39,934 nucleotides of DNA from Alphaproteobacteria bacterium (GCA_026710105.1 JAPORR010000106.1:1-39934), one strand, 5' to 3'. Counted from the first letter of the stretch, positions 26,518-36,156 are shown. Notes: generated by a model from the letters alone, not told the origin. A program made the numbers and translations.

Positions 26518-27099
26518 TCAGGTGAGAGGTTGGAGCCAGGACTCCGACCACGCGAGCACGGCACTCGACGAGTCGCGGTCGACCCGCTTCTCGCGCCAGG
26601 GCGTGCCTGTCGCGATGCGGTCATTGCGCGAAAGCTGGGCCGCGGCGTGGGGAATGAAAGTCGAGAGCACGCCAAGCGGGCGTCCAGCCGTGCCGGGCGG
26701 CGCGTTCAAGATAAACGGCTCGAGCGCATCGTACCAGGTCATGCGGATAATGTCCTCGTCCGACTCGACGGTCTCCACGGTCGCGGCGCGCGGGTCGCCA
26801 TCGCGGGTGAAGACCGCCGGCAGCACTGCGACCGATTCGGCGGCGAAAGGCGGATGTAGCAGCGTCTCGATGGTGCGCTGCAGCCAGCGCGTGACGGCAA
26901 TGTCGTCACTGTAGATGCGGACCTGGCCGTCGGTCAGCTCTCCCTGCATGAACAACGCATGCCCTGCCCCGGCCGGGCACCAGAGCACCCGCCAGTGGCT
27001 GGTGCGGTCAGATATGGTCGCACCACCGTCGTGGCTCAGACGGATGAAGGAATTCTCGCCGGTCATGAGGACCTTGTGGGCGTCGATAGGTGTAGTCAT
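26518..27099 (-). CDS. Conserved-looking protein of unknown function
   Basis: 193 residues; not recognised. Start ATG 27099 is chosen because AAGGAA lies 8 bases upstream; ATG 27129, overlapping the lyase stop as ATGA, is the alternative. The protein is soluble with beta-rich segments: FIRLSHDGGATISDRTSHWR, VLWCPAGAGHALFMQGEL, GQVRIYSDDIAVTRWLQRTI and ADNIIRMTW-like DEDIIRMTWYDALEPFILNA. There is no signal peptide. The closeness to the HMG-CoA-lyase-like gene suggests a shared operon. It could be a small-ligand-binding (lipocalin or MoaF-like) barrel, but this is only impression. Confidence 0.75.
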   Translation of the reverse strand: MTTPIDAHKVLMTGENSFIRLSHDGGATISDRTSHWRVLWCPAGAGHALFMQGELTDGQVRIYSDDIAVTRWLQRTIETLLHPPFAAESVAVLPAVFTRDGDPRAATVETVESDEDIIRMTWYDALEPFILNAPPGTAGRPLGVLSTFIPHAAAQLSRNDRIATGTPWREKRVDRDSSSAVLAWSESWLQPLT

Positions 27100-27125
27100 G
27101 GTGTCAGTTCCTTCGGGATCTGCGG

Positions 27126-28103
27126 TCATGCGGGCGTCGAAGGCAGCGCCTTACGGGCGTCACGAAAGCGGGTTAGCGAACCGCCATGCATGACGGAGCC
27201 GGGCAGCGGATGACCCACAATGTCCTCGGCGAGGCGCGCGCATTCGATCAGCGCGTCGAGGTCCACGCCCGTGTCGATGCCCATCTCCTCGCAGAGGAAG
27301 ACAAGATCCTCCGTGCAGACGTTGCCAGCCGCGCCCTTGTGGCCGGCGAAGGGGCAGCCGCCGAGGCCAGCGACGGAGCTGTCGAATTTCGTCACCCCCA
27401 TTTCCAGCCCGGCATAGGCATTGGCGATGCCCATGCCGCGCGTGTCGTGCAGATGTAGCGCGATCTCCTGTGCCGGCCATGCCTCGCGCACCGCCCCACA
27501 GACCGCCCGGATCGAGGCCGGTTGCGCCCAGCCCATAGTGTCCGCGAGCGAGAGCGTATCGATCTTGACGCTCTTCTCCGCCGCGACCTCCATCAGGCCA
27601 CGTACCGCCTCCAGCACCTTCGGCACTGGGATCTCACCTTCGAAATTGCAGCCAAACGCCGCCATCACAGATGCCTTGCGCACCGGCATGCCGTGGGCGA
27701 GATAGGTGTCGATCTGGTTCGACTGCACCTCGCGGTTGCGTTCATGACCGCGGTTGGTGTTCTTGCGCATGAAGGTCTCAGAGGCCGAGGTCGAGATCGC
27801 CCCCTGCCTCTCAATGCCCTGCTTGCCGAGCGCCCGGTCGAGGCCCCGCTCGTTCAGCCACAGCACAGAATAGGCCACGCCCGGCACCCGCCGGAATCCC
27901 TCCACCACCTCGTCCGCATCGGCCCAGCCAGGCACCCGTTTCGGACTGACGAAAGAGGCGACCTGGATGCGCTTCAGGCCCGTTTCGGAAAGCGCGTCGA
28001 TCAACTCGATCTTGCGGACCGTGGGGATGGGGTCGGGCTCGATCTGGAAGCCCTCGCGCGGGCCTTCCTCCGAGATCGAGACGGATTGCGGCAGGTCGGG
28101 CAT
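27126..28103 (-). CDS. Hydroxymethylglutaryl-CoA lyase family protein
   Basis: 325 residues from ATG 28103 (an upstream TTG at 28121 is in frame but less likely). It is a DRE-TIM metallolyase: N-terminal SISEEGPREGFQIE, then QVASFVSPKRVPGWADADEV, the metal His pair HLHDTRGMGIANAY, and the catalytic-Cys loop GLGGCPFAGHKGAAGN. It would cleave 3-hydroxy-3-methylglutaryl-CoA to acetoacetate and acetyl-CoA in leucine breakdown. The usual GPRDGLQ motif has Glu (E17) where the Asp metal ligand stands, so a related substrate is possible. A methylcrotonyl-type carboxylase beta subunit lies 1.5 kb away on the other strand. Confidence 0.85.
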   Translation of the reverse strand: MPDLPQSVSISEEGPREGFQIEPDPIPTVRKIELIDALSETGLKRIQVASFVSPKRVPGWADADEVVEGFRRVPGVAYSVLWLNERGLDRALGKQGIERQGAISTSASETFMRKNTNRGHERNREVQSNQIDTYLAHGMPVRKASVMAAFGCNFEGEIPVPKVLEAVRGLMEVAAEKSVKIDTLSLADTMGWAQPASIRAVCGAVREAWPAQEIALHLHDTRGMGIANAYAGLEMGVTKFDSSVAGLGGCPFAGHKGAAGNVCTEDLVFLCEEMGIDTGVDLDALIECARLAEDIVGHPLPGSVMHGGSLTRFRDARKALPSTPA

Positions 28104-28163
28104 GGGCACATGGTCCTTCAAGCAGCGGGGCTTCTATCAAGGGCGCGATCAGCAGGGCGCGGC

Positions 28164-28979
28164 TCAGGCGCGAGCCAGGCGCCGGGCCCGGAATCCCATC
28201 AGGGCAATCGCCAGCATGCTAAGCACACGCGAGAGATACCCCGTCGGCTTCAGCCCGACCGCCTTGAAGATCATCGTCATGCTCCGCCGGGTGTGGTGCG
28301 GCCGGTAGAGGGGGTAGCTCTCCCGCATATAGGCGCGGTTGGACCGCTTGCGGTCGTATCCGTGCCCGCTGCCGTCATTGGCGGCAAACCAGGCATAGGC
28401 GAGTTCGTCGTCCTCCGTTTCCAGGACGCGCAGGAAGGCGATGCGGATGCGCTGAAACCTGTTCAGGCGTTCGGTCGCCAGATAGCGCTTCATGGTCCGG
28501 TAGAAGAGCGCGTAGTGGCGGAGCTCGTCGGCCGCGATGCGCCGGCAGATCGCCTTCAGTAGCGGCTCATCGGTCCGGTCTGCAAGCGCCGAATAGAAGG
28601 AGGAGGTGCCGACCTCGACCATGCAGCGCGCAATCATCTCGCCGGTGCGCGAGCCTCGGATTGAGGCATCCACATCAGTACGGATCGCATAGCCGGCCCG
28701 GAAACGCGCCAGCGCGGCGTCGTAGTCGAAGTCGGGATCAGCCAGCATGGCCCAGCGGCCCAGCACCACGCCGTGCTGGACTTCCTCATGCGCCCAGCCG
28801 TTCATCATGTCGCAGACCTGCGCGTCGTCTGCAAACACGCGGTTCAGATAGGCGGCGTAGTCGCGCCCGTTGGACTCGACCATGCTGGCCGCCTTGACGA
28901 GTGGAATCAGACCCTGGTCGACCCGTTCGGAATCGAACGCCTCCCAGGGTAACTCTTCCGGAGACCAATGGCCCGGCAT
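28164..28979 (-). CDS. Ferritin-like di-iron protein
   Basis: 271 residues. Four-helix-bundle iron ligands are seen: Glu in SMVESNGRDY (helix 1), WAHEEVQHG (E-x-x-H, helix 2), VEVGTSSFYSAL (helix 3) and AADELRHYALF (E-x-x-H, helix 4). The spacing matches the acyl-ACP-desaturase/ferritin-like superfamily. The C-terminus is basic and has a hydrophobic stretch, YLSRVLSMLAIALMGF, possibly a membrane contact. ATG 28979 is chosen (GGGAG about 12 and GAGGGT about 3 bases upstream); the frame is open to 29492 but overlaps gcrA. Substrate is unknown; oxygen-dependent desaturation or hydroxylation is possible. Confidence 0.82.
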   Translation of the reverse strand: MPGHWSPEELPWEAFDSERVDQGLIPLVKAASMVESNGRDYAAYLNRVFADDAQVCDMMNGWAHEEVQHGVVLGRWAMLADPDFDYDAALARFRAGYAIRTDVDASIRGSRTGEMIARCMVEVGTSSFYSALADRTDEPLLKAICRRIAADELRHYALFYRTMKRYLATERLNRFQRIRIAFLRVLETEDDELAYAWFAANDGSGHGYDRKRSNRAYMRESYPLYRPHHTRRSMTMIFKAVGLKPTGYLSRVLSMLAIALMGFRARRLARA

Positions 28980-29205
28980 GACCCTCGAAGCTCCCTTGTC
29001 GCTCGCCGGCGCCTCGCTCCTGAACCGGCGCGCCGCCGAAACCGTCCATGCGACCATAGCAGTGCCCTGGAACGAGGGCCAGCCCGAAACGCATGTCGGT
29101 CCCGCTGCGCTCGAATTCCGGTCTGGAAAGGCTTGCACGGGAATACAGGATACAGTATGTGGTAGCTTCATAACTACTATGACTAGCAATATCGGGACAA
29201 AACGA

Positions 29206-29568
29206 ATGAGCTGGACGGCAGAACGAGTTCTGGAATTGCGTAAGCTCTGGGCAACGGGCGCGAGCACGGCGGAGATCGGCCGCCGCCTCGGCGTCTCTAA
29301 GAATGCCGTGGTCGGCAAGGCACACCGCACAGGCCTGGTACCCCGGCCCTCACCGATCCGCCCCCGGCCTGCCACGCCGCCGCCGCGCCCAGTGCACCTC
29401 GCCCGGCCCGGGCGGGCGACCTGCAAATGGCCGTTCGGCGATCCACAACATGACGATTTCCACTTCTGCGGCGCCGAAGCATTGCCCGGCAAGCCCTATT
29501 GCGCCGAGCATTGCGCCCGGGCCTACACGCGCTCCACCCGGAGCGACGAGGCCGACGAGGCCGCCTGA
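29206..29568 (+). CDS. gcrA: GcrA family cell-cycle regulator
   Basis: 120 residues. MSWTAERVLELRKLWATGAS is followed by EIGRRLGVSKNAVVGKAHR, the N-terminal helix-turn-helix of GcrA. A proline-rich linker follows, then the C-terminal sigma-70-contacting motif ATCKWPFGDPQHDDFHFCG and PYCAEHC. GcrA partners with RNA polymerase at CcrM-methylated (GANTC) promoters in alphaproteobacteria. The ATG at 29206 matches the conserved MSWT start; the frame is open upstream. The nearest gene on the left is divergent, with a 226-base gap that should hold the promoter. Confidence 0.93.
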   Translation: MSWTAERVLELRKLWATGASTAEIGRRLGVSKNAVVGKAHRTGLVPRPSPIRPRPATPPPRPVHLARPGRATCKWPFGDPQHDDFHFCGAEALPGKPYCAEHCARAYTRSTRSDEADEAA

Positions 29569-29611
29569 TTAGCCCTGAGATCGGTACGACCGCCGGGGCG
29601 CGTCGGGCGTC

Positions 29612-31219
29612 ATGGGCGTCGTCGAAAGCAAGCTACGGACGCGGAGTCAGAACTTCCGCGCCAATGCCGAGGCTATGCGGGCGCTGGCTGCCGATTTGCG
29701 GGCGGCCGTCGCGAGAGTCCAGGAGGGTGGCGGCGAACGGGCTCGCCAGCGCCACCTTGCGCGTGGTAAATTGCTACCGCGCGAGCGGGTACGCCGCCTG
29801 TTCGACCCCGGCTCGCCTTTCCTGGAACTCTCGCAGCTCGCCGCCTGGGGTGTCTATGAGGATGACATCCCCTCGGCCGGTATCGTCACCGGCATCGGCC
29901 GCGTGCAAGGACGCGAATGCGTCGTCGTCGCCAATGACGCCACCGTCAAGGGCGGCACTTATTACCCGCTGACGGTCAAGAAACATCTCCGCGCCCAGCA
30001 GATTGCGTACGAGAACCGACTGCCCTGCGTATATTTAGTGGATTCCGGCGGCGCTAACCTGCCCCAGCAGGACGAGGTGTTCCCCGATGCCACGCATTTC
30101 GGGCGCATCTTCTACAACCAGGCGACCATGTCAGCCGATGGCATCCCGCAGATCGCTGTTGTGATGGGCTCCTGCACGGCCGGCGGGGCCTATGTGCCGG
30201 CCATGTCCGATGAGGCCGTGATCGTGAAGGACCAGGGCACGATCTTCCTCGGTGGCCCGCCGCTGGTGAAGGCCGCCACAGGCGAGGTCGTGAGCGCAGA
30301 GGAGCTGGGTGGGGCCGATGTGCATGCCCGCATTTCGGGCGTGAGCGACCATTACGCGCTTGATGACGACCATGCGCTGGCGCTCGCGCGGACGGCGCTC
30401 GGCCATCTGAACATGATCAAGCGCCCGGCGCTCGACATGCGCACCCCGGAGGCGCCGCGCTACGACCCGGAGGAGATCTATGGCGTCGTGCCGCCGGACT
30501 GGAAAACGCCCTATGATGTGCGCGAGGTCGTCGCGCGGCTGGTGGATGGCAGCCGGCTGGACGAGTTCAAAGCGCTCTACGGGACGACGCTGGTTACCGG
30601 CTTTGCACATATCGAGGGGTATCCGATCGGCATTGTCGCCAACAACGGTATCCTGTTTTCGGAATCCTCGCAGAAGGGGGCGCATTTCATCGAGCTCTGC
30701 GCCCAGCGTGGCATTCCGTTGGTCTTTCTGCAGAACATCACCGGCTTCATGGTCGGTCGCAAATATGAGGCAGGCGGCATTGCGCGTGACGGCGCCAAGA
30801 TGGTCCATGCCGTGGCCTGTGCGCGGGTGCCGAAATTCACGGTCGTCATCGGCAACAGCTTCGGCGCGGGCAATTATGCTATGTGTGGGCGCGCCTACGG
30901 GCCGCGTTTCCTGTTCACCTGGCCGAATGCGCGCGTTTCGGTGATGGGCGCCGAACAGGCGGCGACCGTGTTGGCGACGGTGCGCCGGGACGTGCTGGCC
31001 CGCGACGGGCACGCCTGGCCGGAGGAAGAGGAAGCCGCTTTCCGCCGCCCGATCCTTGAACAATACGAAACCCAGGGGCACCCCTATTACGGATCGGCCC
31101 GGCTCTGGGATGACGGGGTGATCGACCCGGCCCAGACCCGCACCGTGCTCGCGCTCGCCATCTCTGCCGCCCTCAACGCGCCCGTGGAACGCGGCCGCTT
31201 CGGCGTCTTCCGCATGTAG
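29612..31219 (+). CDS. Acyl-CoA carboxylase beta (carboxyltransferase) subunit, methylcrotonyl-CoA type
   Basis: 535 residues, normal for the family. [40 protein letters not shown] and [20 protein letters not shown] are methylcrotonyl-CoA carboxylase beta-like, as is the crotonase-type oxyanion region [16 protein letters not shown]. The C-terminal half contains [18 protein letters not shown] and [20 protein letters not shown]. It would transfer CO2 from biotin to methylcrotonyl-CoA. No biotin-carboxylase alpha subunit is in the window, so the partner must be encoded elsewhere or be shared. It starts 43 bases after gcrA. Confidence 0.93.
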   Translation: MGVVESKLRTRSQNFRANAEAMRALAADLRAAVARVQEGGGERARQRHLARGKLLPRERVRRLFDPGSPFLELSQLAAWGVYEDDIPSAGIVTGIGRVQGRECVVVANDATVKGGTYYPLTVKKHLRAQQIAYENRLPCVYLVDSGGANLPQQDEVFPDATHFGRIFYNQATMSADGIPQIAVVMGSCTAGGAYVPAMSDEAVIVKDQGTIFLGGPPLVKAATGEVVSAEELGGADVHARISGVSDHYALDDDHALALARTALGHLNMIKRPALDMRTPEAPRYDPEEIYGVVPPDWKTPYDVREVVARLVDGSRLDEFKALYGTTLVTGFAHIEGYPIGIVANNGILFSESSQKGAHFIELCAQRGIPLVFLQNITGFMVGRKYEAGGIARDGAKMVHAVACARVPKFTVVIGNSFGAGNYAMCGRAYGPRFLFTWPNARVSVMGAEQAATVLATVRRDVLARDGHAWPEEEEAAFRRPILEQYETQGHPYYGSARLWDDGVIDPAQTRTVLALAISAALNAPVERGRFGVFRM

Positions 31220-31257
31220 GGCATGGCGGAGGCGCCTGTAGGTCTTGTAATCAATAG

Positions 31258-31283
31258 ATGATGATGTTATATTGTATGCAGTA
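31258..31283 (+). promoter_or_regulatory. Candidate Zur-type operator upstream of the zinc operon
   Basis: The stretch GATGATGTTATATTGTATGC is AT-rich in a GC-rich genome and lies about 85 bases before the binding-protein start. The half TGATGTTATA fits the alphaproteobacterial Zur consensus; the other half matches only in part. Suggestive, not proven. Confidence 0.35.
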
Positions 31284-31364
31284 GAACTGGTCGTTCGGAA
31301 CGATGAGTCATCTCGCCGATTAGGCCTCCCGGTACTGCGATCTTGAAGATTAAGAGGGATTCCC

Positions 31365-32423
31365 ATGCCGTCCCGCAGAGCGTTTCTGAACGTTGTCACC
31401 GCCGTTCTCGTCCTGTCATGCGCCGCCCCGACCTTCGCACAGGTCGACAAGCCGGTCCCGGTGGTTGCCACCTTCTCGATCCTTGGCGACATGGTGAAGC
31501 GCATCGGGGGAAAACACATTGCTGTCACGACGCTCGTCGGCCCCGACGGTGATTCGCATGTCTACCAGCCGACCCCTGCCGATGCGCGTGCCGTCAGCGA
31601 AGCGGAGGTCCTAATCGTCAACGGATTGCAGTTTGAGGGTTGGATTGATCGGTTGATCGACGCCGCCGATTTCGACGGCATACGTGTGGTAGCGACCGAC
31701 GGCATCGAGCCGATCACTTTCGAGCACCATGGCGAAGACGCCCACGACAAGCATGCAGAGGATGATGGCCACAAAGACCATGACCACGATCACGACAAGC
31801 ATGCAAAAGGCGCCGATCACAAAGATCATGATCACGACAAGCACGCCAAGAGTGACGGCCACAAAGACCATGATCATGAAGGCCATGACCACGGTGTTTT
31901 TGATCCTCATGCATGGCAAAGCCCCAGCAATGCCATAGCCTATGTCGACAACATCACCGCCGCTCTAGCTCAGGCTGATCCGGCAAATGCCGCCGACTTC
32001 TACCAAAACCGCGCCGCTTATGTCGCCGAGATCGAGGTGCTCGATGCCGAGATCCGCGAGATCGTTGCAAGCCTGCCGGCCGACCGCCGGATTGTCGTGA
32101 CCTCGCACGACGCGTTCCAGTATTTTGGCCGCGATTACGGGCTGAACTTCATCGCGCCGCAGGGGCTCAGCACCGAGTCGGAGGCGGCCGCGAAGGATGT
32201 CGCCCATCTTATCCAACAGATCCGTGAACGGAACATTCGTGCCGTCTTCATCGAGAATATCGGTGATCCGCGCCTCCTGAAGCTGATCGCCGATGAGACG
32301 GAAGCCGTCATTGGCGGCACTCTCTATCCTGGTGCGTTGTCTGGCTCGGACGGTCCGGCACCGACCTATCTCGACATGATGCGGCACAACGCGACGACCC
32401 TCGTGCAGGCGCTAGGTTCGTAA
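31365..32423 (+). CDS. znuA: Zinc ABC-transporter substrate-binding protein (ZnuA-like) with His-rich loop
   Basis: 352 residues. A Sec signal peptide ([20 protein letters not shown], then FAQ) predicts a periplasmic protein. [17 protein letters not shown] and [20 protein letters not shown] give the first metal His. A charged loop (residues about 121-180) holds about 18 His in three near-repeats. [19 protein letters not shown] gives the second His, [17 protein letters not shown] the third, and [20 protein letters not shown] the C-terminal ligand region. It captures zinc for an ABC importer. The permease and ATPase are not in the window. It precedes a COG0523 GTPase and a WD40 protein on the same strand. 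Confidence 0.93.
   Translation: MPSRRAFLNVVTAVLVLSCAAPTFAQVDKPVPVVATFSILGDMVKRIGGKHIAVTTLVGPDGDSHVYQPTPADARAVSEAEVLIVNGLQFEGWIDRLIDAADFDGIRVVATDGIEPITFEHHGEDAHDKHAEDDGHKDHDHDHDKHAKGADHKDHDHDKHAKSDGHKDHDHEGHDHGVFDPHAWQSPSNAIAYVDNITAALAQADPANAADFYQNRAAYVAEIEVLDAEIREIVASLPADRRIVVTSHDAFQYFGRDYGLNFIAPQGLSTESEAAAKDVAHLIQQIRERNIRAVFIENIGDPRLLKLIADETEAVIGGTLYPGALSGSDGPAPTYLDMMRHNATTLVQALGS
31746..31877 (+). repeat. In-frame tandem repeat encoding the His-rich loop
   Basis: Three units of 48, 42 and 42 bases begin GACAAGCAYGC and code for [19 protein letters not shown] segments (residues 128-171 of the ZnuA-like protein). Third-position differences between copies suggest the array is old rather than recent. 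It is a coding repeat, not a CRISPR. Confidence 0.85.
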
Positions 32424-32520
32424 TGCTCCGCGCGGCCTCCAAAAGGCGGGATGCCGGACTTCCAGGAGGAGACAGCCGAGCGCTACTGAACGGCTTCAGA
32501 ATTTGAAAGACAAGCAGCCC

Positions 32521-33477
32521 ATGACTCAGATCCCCGTTACCGTTCTGACCGGCTATCTCGGCGCCGGCAAGACCACGCTCCTGAACCGTATCCTGACCGA
32601 GGAGCACGGCAAGAAATACGCCGTGGTCGTCAACGAGTTCGGCGAAGTCGGTATCGACAACGACCTCGTGGTCAACGCTGACGAGGAAGTGTTCGAGATG
32701 AACAATGGGTGCATCTGCTGCACCGTGCGTGGAGATCTGATCCGTATCCTTGGCGGTTTGATGAAACGGCAAGACAAATTCGATGGGATTCTCATCGAGA
32801 CCACGGGCCTTGCCGATCCCGCACCCGTTGCTCAGACCTTCTTCGTCGACGATGATGTTCGCCAACGAACCTGGCTCGATTCGATCATAACCGTGGTCGA
32901 CGCTCACCATGTCGTCCAGCGGCTGGAAGACAGCCACGAGGCGCTCGAACAGATTGCCTTCGCTGATATTATCCTTCTTAACAAGACGGATCTTATGCCG
33001 GCTGATGAACTGGCACAAGTGGAGAGTCGCATCCGTTCGATCAATGCAACGGCAGTGATCCAGCACACGCAGCGATGCGAGGTGGAGCTTGACAAGGTTC
33101 TGGGGCGCCGAGCTTTCGATCTCGATCGCATATTGGCGTTTGAGCCGGACTTTCTTTCGGAAGATGACCATGAACATGACGACGCTGTGAAGAGTATCAG
33201 CCTGCGCACTGAGCGCCCATTAGACGGAGTAAGCCTCACAGGGTGGTTGCAGCACCTACTTGCCGAGCAGGGTCAAGATCTTCTGCGAACCAAAGGAATC
33301 CTGTCGATCGCCGGGCAAGACAAGCAGTATGTCATTCAAGCGGTCCATATGATGATGGAAGTTAATTACACGAAACCCTGGAGCCCGGACGAGAAGCGGG
33401 AGAGCCGCCTGGTTTTCATCGGGCGCAATATTGACGAGTCGGTACTGCGTCAGCAGTTTGACGCCTGCATCGCATGA
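32521..33477 (+). CDS. CobW/COG0523 family GTPase, probable zinc chaperone
   Basis: 318 residues from ATG 32521 (an in-frame TTG at 32503 is less likely). Walker A is [20 protein letters not shown], the metal-binding C-x-C-C motif is [13 protein letters not shown], Walker B region is [20 protein letters not shown] and the guanine motif is [10 protein letters not shown] short acidic/His stretch, SEDDHEHDD, precedes the C-terminal CobW_C domain. G3E-family metallochaperones in this context are usually Zur-regulated and deliver zinc to client proteins under zinc limitation. It is coupled to the WD40 gene by an ATGA overlap. Confidence 0.93.
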   Translation: MTQIPVTVLTGYLGAGKTTLLNRILTEEHGKKYAVVVNEFGEVGIDNDLVVNADEEVFEMNNGCICCTVRGDLIRILGGLMKRQDKFDGILIETTGLADPAPVAQTFFVDDDVRQRTWLDSIITVVDAHHVVQRLEDSHEALEQIAFADIILLNKTDLMPADELAQVESRIRSINATAVIQHTQRCEVELDKVLGRRAFDLDRILAFEPDFLSEDDHEHDDAVKSISLRTERPLDGVSLTGWLQHLLAEQGQDLLRTKGILSIAGQDKQYVIQAVHMMMEVNYTKPWSPDEKRESRLVFIGRNIDESVLRQQFDACIA

Positions 33478-34532
33478 GCCTGTCCGCTGTGCAGGGCAGG
33501 ACATCGCTGTTTGAACGCATTGGCACCAGTCAAAAGCTCGACGCTTATGTGGTGGGTGCCGTGTTCCTTAAGGAGGGACTGCTCGCGGCAGCACTCGGGG
33601 ACGGTCAGGTCGCATTCATCAACAGTGAGAACATCAGTCCTCCGTCTTTCGTTTCCGTTCATGATGGAACCTGTCTTTCGCTTGCCGTCGACCTGGAGGA
33701 GCAGTGCGTTCTGACAGGGGGAGATGATGGACGGCTGGTGAGCACCGATACCGAAGGCAAGACAGCCGCAATTGCAACCATTGCAGGTCGGTGGGTCGAG
33801 CCGATTGTCGTCAGCAGGGCCTCGGGATTACGCGCAGCGGCTTTCGGCAAGACAGTCTGCCTGTTTGCGCAAGATGGAAAAGCGGTTGGACAGTTCGATC
33901 ATTCAAATACGGTCGGCGGTCTAGCATTTGACCCAAAAGGACGACGGGTCGCCGCGGCCCATTATGGCGGCATTAGTCTCTGGTGGGCGAAGGCCAGCAC
34001 GCAGGAACCCAAACGACTCAACTGGTCGGGCTCGCATCTTGATCTGACCTGGAGCCCGGACGGGAAATATATCGTCACGGCCATGCAAGAGAATGCGCTG
34101 CACGGTTGGCGTGTCTCCGACGACGTCGACATGCAGATGTCTGGCTACCCGACAAAGGTCAAGTCGATGAGCTGGCTGCCGAAGGGCAGATATCTGGCTA
34201 CCGGCGGTGCGGATTCTGTTATTTGTTGGCCCTTCCATGGCAAGAGCGGTCCCATGGGTAAGGCACCGGTCGACATCGGTTGGGGCTTCGAGAGTGTGGT
34301 GACGGTGGTGGCGGCCCATCCTCGGCATGACGTGGTCGCTGCTGGATACAAGGACGGGGCTGCCATCCTCGTGCAGATCGACCGCCCTCATCCAGTTCTG
34401 GTCAAGCAGCCCGGCGAGGGTGCTGTGACCGCCCTCGCCTGGTCGGCGGATGGACAACATCTGGCACTCGGTACCGAGAGCGGCTTTGTCTGTCGCATCA
34501 GTCTTTCCGACTGGCGCGCGCCCGACAACTGA
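33474..34532 (+). CDS. WD40-repeat beta-propeller protein of the zinc operon
   Basis: 352 residues, no signal peptide. Repeated blades are visible, such as [53 protein letters not shown] and [20 protein letters not shown]. Each has the xLAWSPDGxxLAxG pattern, consistent with a six- or seven-bladed propeller. It sits in the cytosol and follows the COG0523 gene with a 4-base overlap, so it may be a client or scaffold for zinc delivery. Function is not established. Confidence 0.9.
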   Translation: MSLSAVQGRTSLFERIGTSQKLDAYVVGAVFLKEGLLAAALGDGQVAFINSENISPPSFVSVHDGTCLSLAVDLEEQCVLTGGDDGRLVSTDTEGKTAAIATIAGRWVEPIVVSRASGLRAAAFGKTVCLFAQDGKAVGQFDHSNTVGGLAFDPKGRRVAAAHYGGISLWWAKASTQEPKRLNWSGSHLDLTWSPDGKYIVTAMQENALHGWRVSDDVDMQMSGYPTKVKSMSWLPKGRYLATGGADSVICWPFHGKSGPMGKAPVDIGWGFESVVTVVAAHPRHDVVAAGYKDGAAILVQIDRPHPVLVKQPGEGAVTALAWSADGQHLALGTESGFVCRISLSDWRAPDN

Positions 34533-34989
34533 GCGCGCCCCCGCCAGCGCAGGGAGAAGCGCCAAGATCCCCTGCCCCTTCGATCACTTGGATCACTCGC
34601 TAAGACGCTGATGGTAGCACTAGGCCTTGTCATGCTGGCTGGGTAAGGACACGCGCAGTCGTTTGGTGCCAGTCAGTGTGTCGCCTAATTCTGCTATGAC
34701 GAGAACAAGTCGATCTATCAGGACGTGACAGTAACGGCGAACGGCAAGACCTATATACAGAAAGGCCTAGTCGCGATCCCCCACCAGAACAAGACCACCC
34801 GTGCGCCGTCGAGACCGGTGCCAGGCTCAATTCTCCTCTTGATCGGAGGCAATGTCGCGTGCCATATCAAACTTGCATTCGGCCAGATTGCAACATATTG
34901 TCATGCCTGATGATAGCGGCGGTAGACGGCAAACCATTGGGAATGCGGTACCAGATGCGCTTGGAACCTCAAACTTTGGAGAGCATGTA
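34533..34989. other. 457-base gap between the zinc and TRAP operons
   Basis: No intact gene is seen. A plus-strand open stretch (34692-34823) reads CYDENKSIYQDVTVTANGKT and then YIQKGLVAIPHQNKTTRAP, with coding-like composition but no clear start or Shine-Dalgarno; it may be a fossil coding piece. The right part (34850-34990) is AT-rich for this genome and probably holds the TRAP promoter. GGAG lies 8 bases before ATG 34990. Confidence 0.5.
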
Positions 34990-36156
34990 ATGCTTGGCAA
35001 GCAGATCAAGAACGCAGTTGCATCCAGGAACGCTCTCATGAGCACGCCATCCACAGTCGAAGCGGCCGGCTCAAAGAAGGCGATGAACCGGCGTGACTAC
35101 CTGAAGACCACGGCAATTGGTGTCGCAGGCGCTGGTGCCGCGGCGCTCGCCATGCCGACGATCGCCAAGGCGCAGAACAAGACGTGGAAGCTGAAGCTAC
35201 AGAGCAACTGGACGGGCCTCGGCATCGAGTCGCAGGACCGCGCAGTGGATCTATTCGTCGAGCGCGTCAACAAATTGTCCGGGGGCCGCATTGAGGTGAC
35301 TAACTTTGATGCCGAGGTGCTGCTTGGCATCGGCGAGACCTTCCGCGGTGTCGGCAATGGCGTGGCTGACCTTGCCGTCACTGCCTCGATCTACCATCGC
35401 GGCATCGTGCCGGTTGGTGAATATCTCTGGGCCGTGCCGTTCTTCCCGCTCACCAATGTCGAGTTCTATGAGAGCATCTATCACTTCATGGGGCTCAAGG
35501 AGCTTTGGCGTGAGGCTTATGCGCCGCATAACGTGATGCACCTAGCTTACACTTGCTCCGACGAATGGGGCGCCATGGTCTCGACGCGGCCGGTCGAGAC
35601 CTACGCCGACTTCAAGGGCATGAAAGTGCGCGCGTTCGGCATCTGGGCCGAATGGCTAGTTAAAAACGGCGCGTCCATCGTCACGATACCGGGCGGCGAA
35701 ATCTACACTGCCATCCAGACCAGAATACTCGACGCCGCCGCATTCGGCGCGCCAGATGCCTGGGCCGGTATGAAGATGCACGAGATCTGCAAATACTACA
35801 TCAATCCCTCGGTAGCGCCATATGATGTCACAGAGATCATCATGAATTTGAATACCTATAATGAGATGCCGGCGGACTTGCAGGAGGTGATGCTGTCAGC
35901 GGCCCGCGTCTTTAACCTCGATATCACCGCCCTCACTATCCCGACCGATGTCCGCGGCCGCCAGGTTCTGGCTGACGGCGGCATGGAGACGATCATCATG
36001 CCGGACGAGGAGCTGAGAAAAGCCGCCGACTGGTGCTGGAACGAGTTCATCAGCAAGCGGGGGACGATGCCTCACATCGACAAAATGATCGATATCTATA
36101 CCGCGGCTCGGGAAATGTACAAGAGCTACTACGGTCCGAAGCAACTCCCTGTCTAA
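34990..36156 (+). CDS. dctP: TRAP transporter solute-binding protein DctP, Tat-exported
   Basis: 388 residues from ATG 34990 (good Shine-Dalgarno); ATGs at 35038 and 35083 are possible. A twin-arginine signal is present: MNRRDYLKTTAIGVAGAGAA ending LAMPTIAKAQ. The mature part begins TWKLKLQSNWTGLGIESQDR, followed by GGRIEVTNFDAEVLLGIGE, the DctP/TAXI-like DUF pattern, and YADFKGMKVRAFGIWAEWLV with the conserved Arg for carboxylate binding. The protein is periplasmic and would bind an organic acid. The WTGLG...ESQDRAVDLF wording recalls the subgroup of TRAP binding proteins for 2-oxo acids. Operon: dctP, dctQ, dctM. Confidence 0.93.
   Translation: MLGKQIKNAVASRNALMSTPSTVEAAGSKKAMNRRDYLKTTAIGVAGAGAAALAMPTIAKAQNKTWKLKLQSNWTGLGIESQDRAVDLFVERVNKLSGGRIEVTNFDAEVLLGIGETFRGVGNGVADLAVTASIYHRGIVPVGEYLWAVPFFPLTNVEFYESIYHFMGLKELWREAYAPHNVMHLAYTCSDEWGAMVSTRPVETYADFKGMKVRAFGIWAEWLVKNGASIVTIPGGEIYTAIQTRILDAAAFGAPDAWAGMKMHEICKYYINPSVAPYDVTEIIMNLNTYNEMPADLQEVMLSAARVFNLDITALTIPTDVRGRQVLADGGMETIIMPDEELRKAADWCWNEFISKRGTMPHIDKMIDIYTAAREMYKSYYGPKQLPV

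Noticed and set aside
30131-31528. 465-residue minus-strand frame
   Set aside because: Antisense to the carboxylase beta subunit and crossing the zinc-operon promoter.
31741-31893. CRISPR-like repeat array
   Set aside because: The repeats are adjacent, in frame and inside a ZnuA-like coding region, with no spacers.
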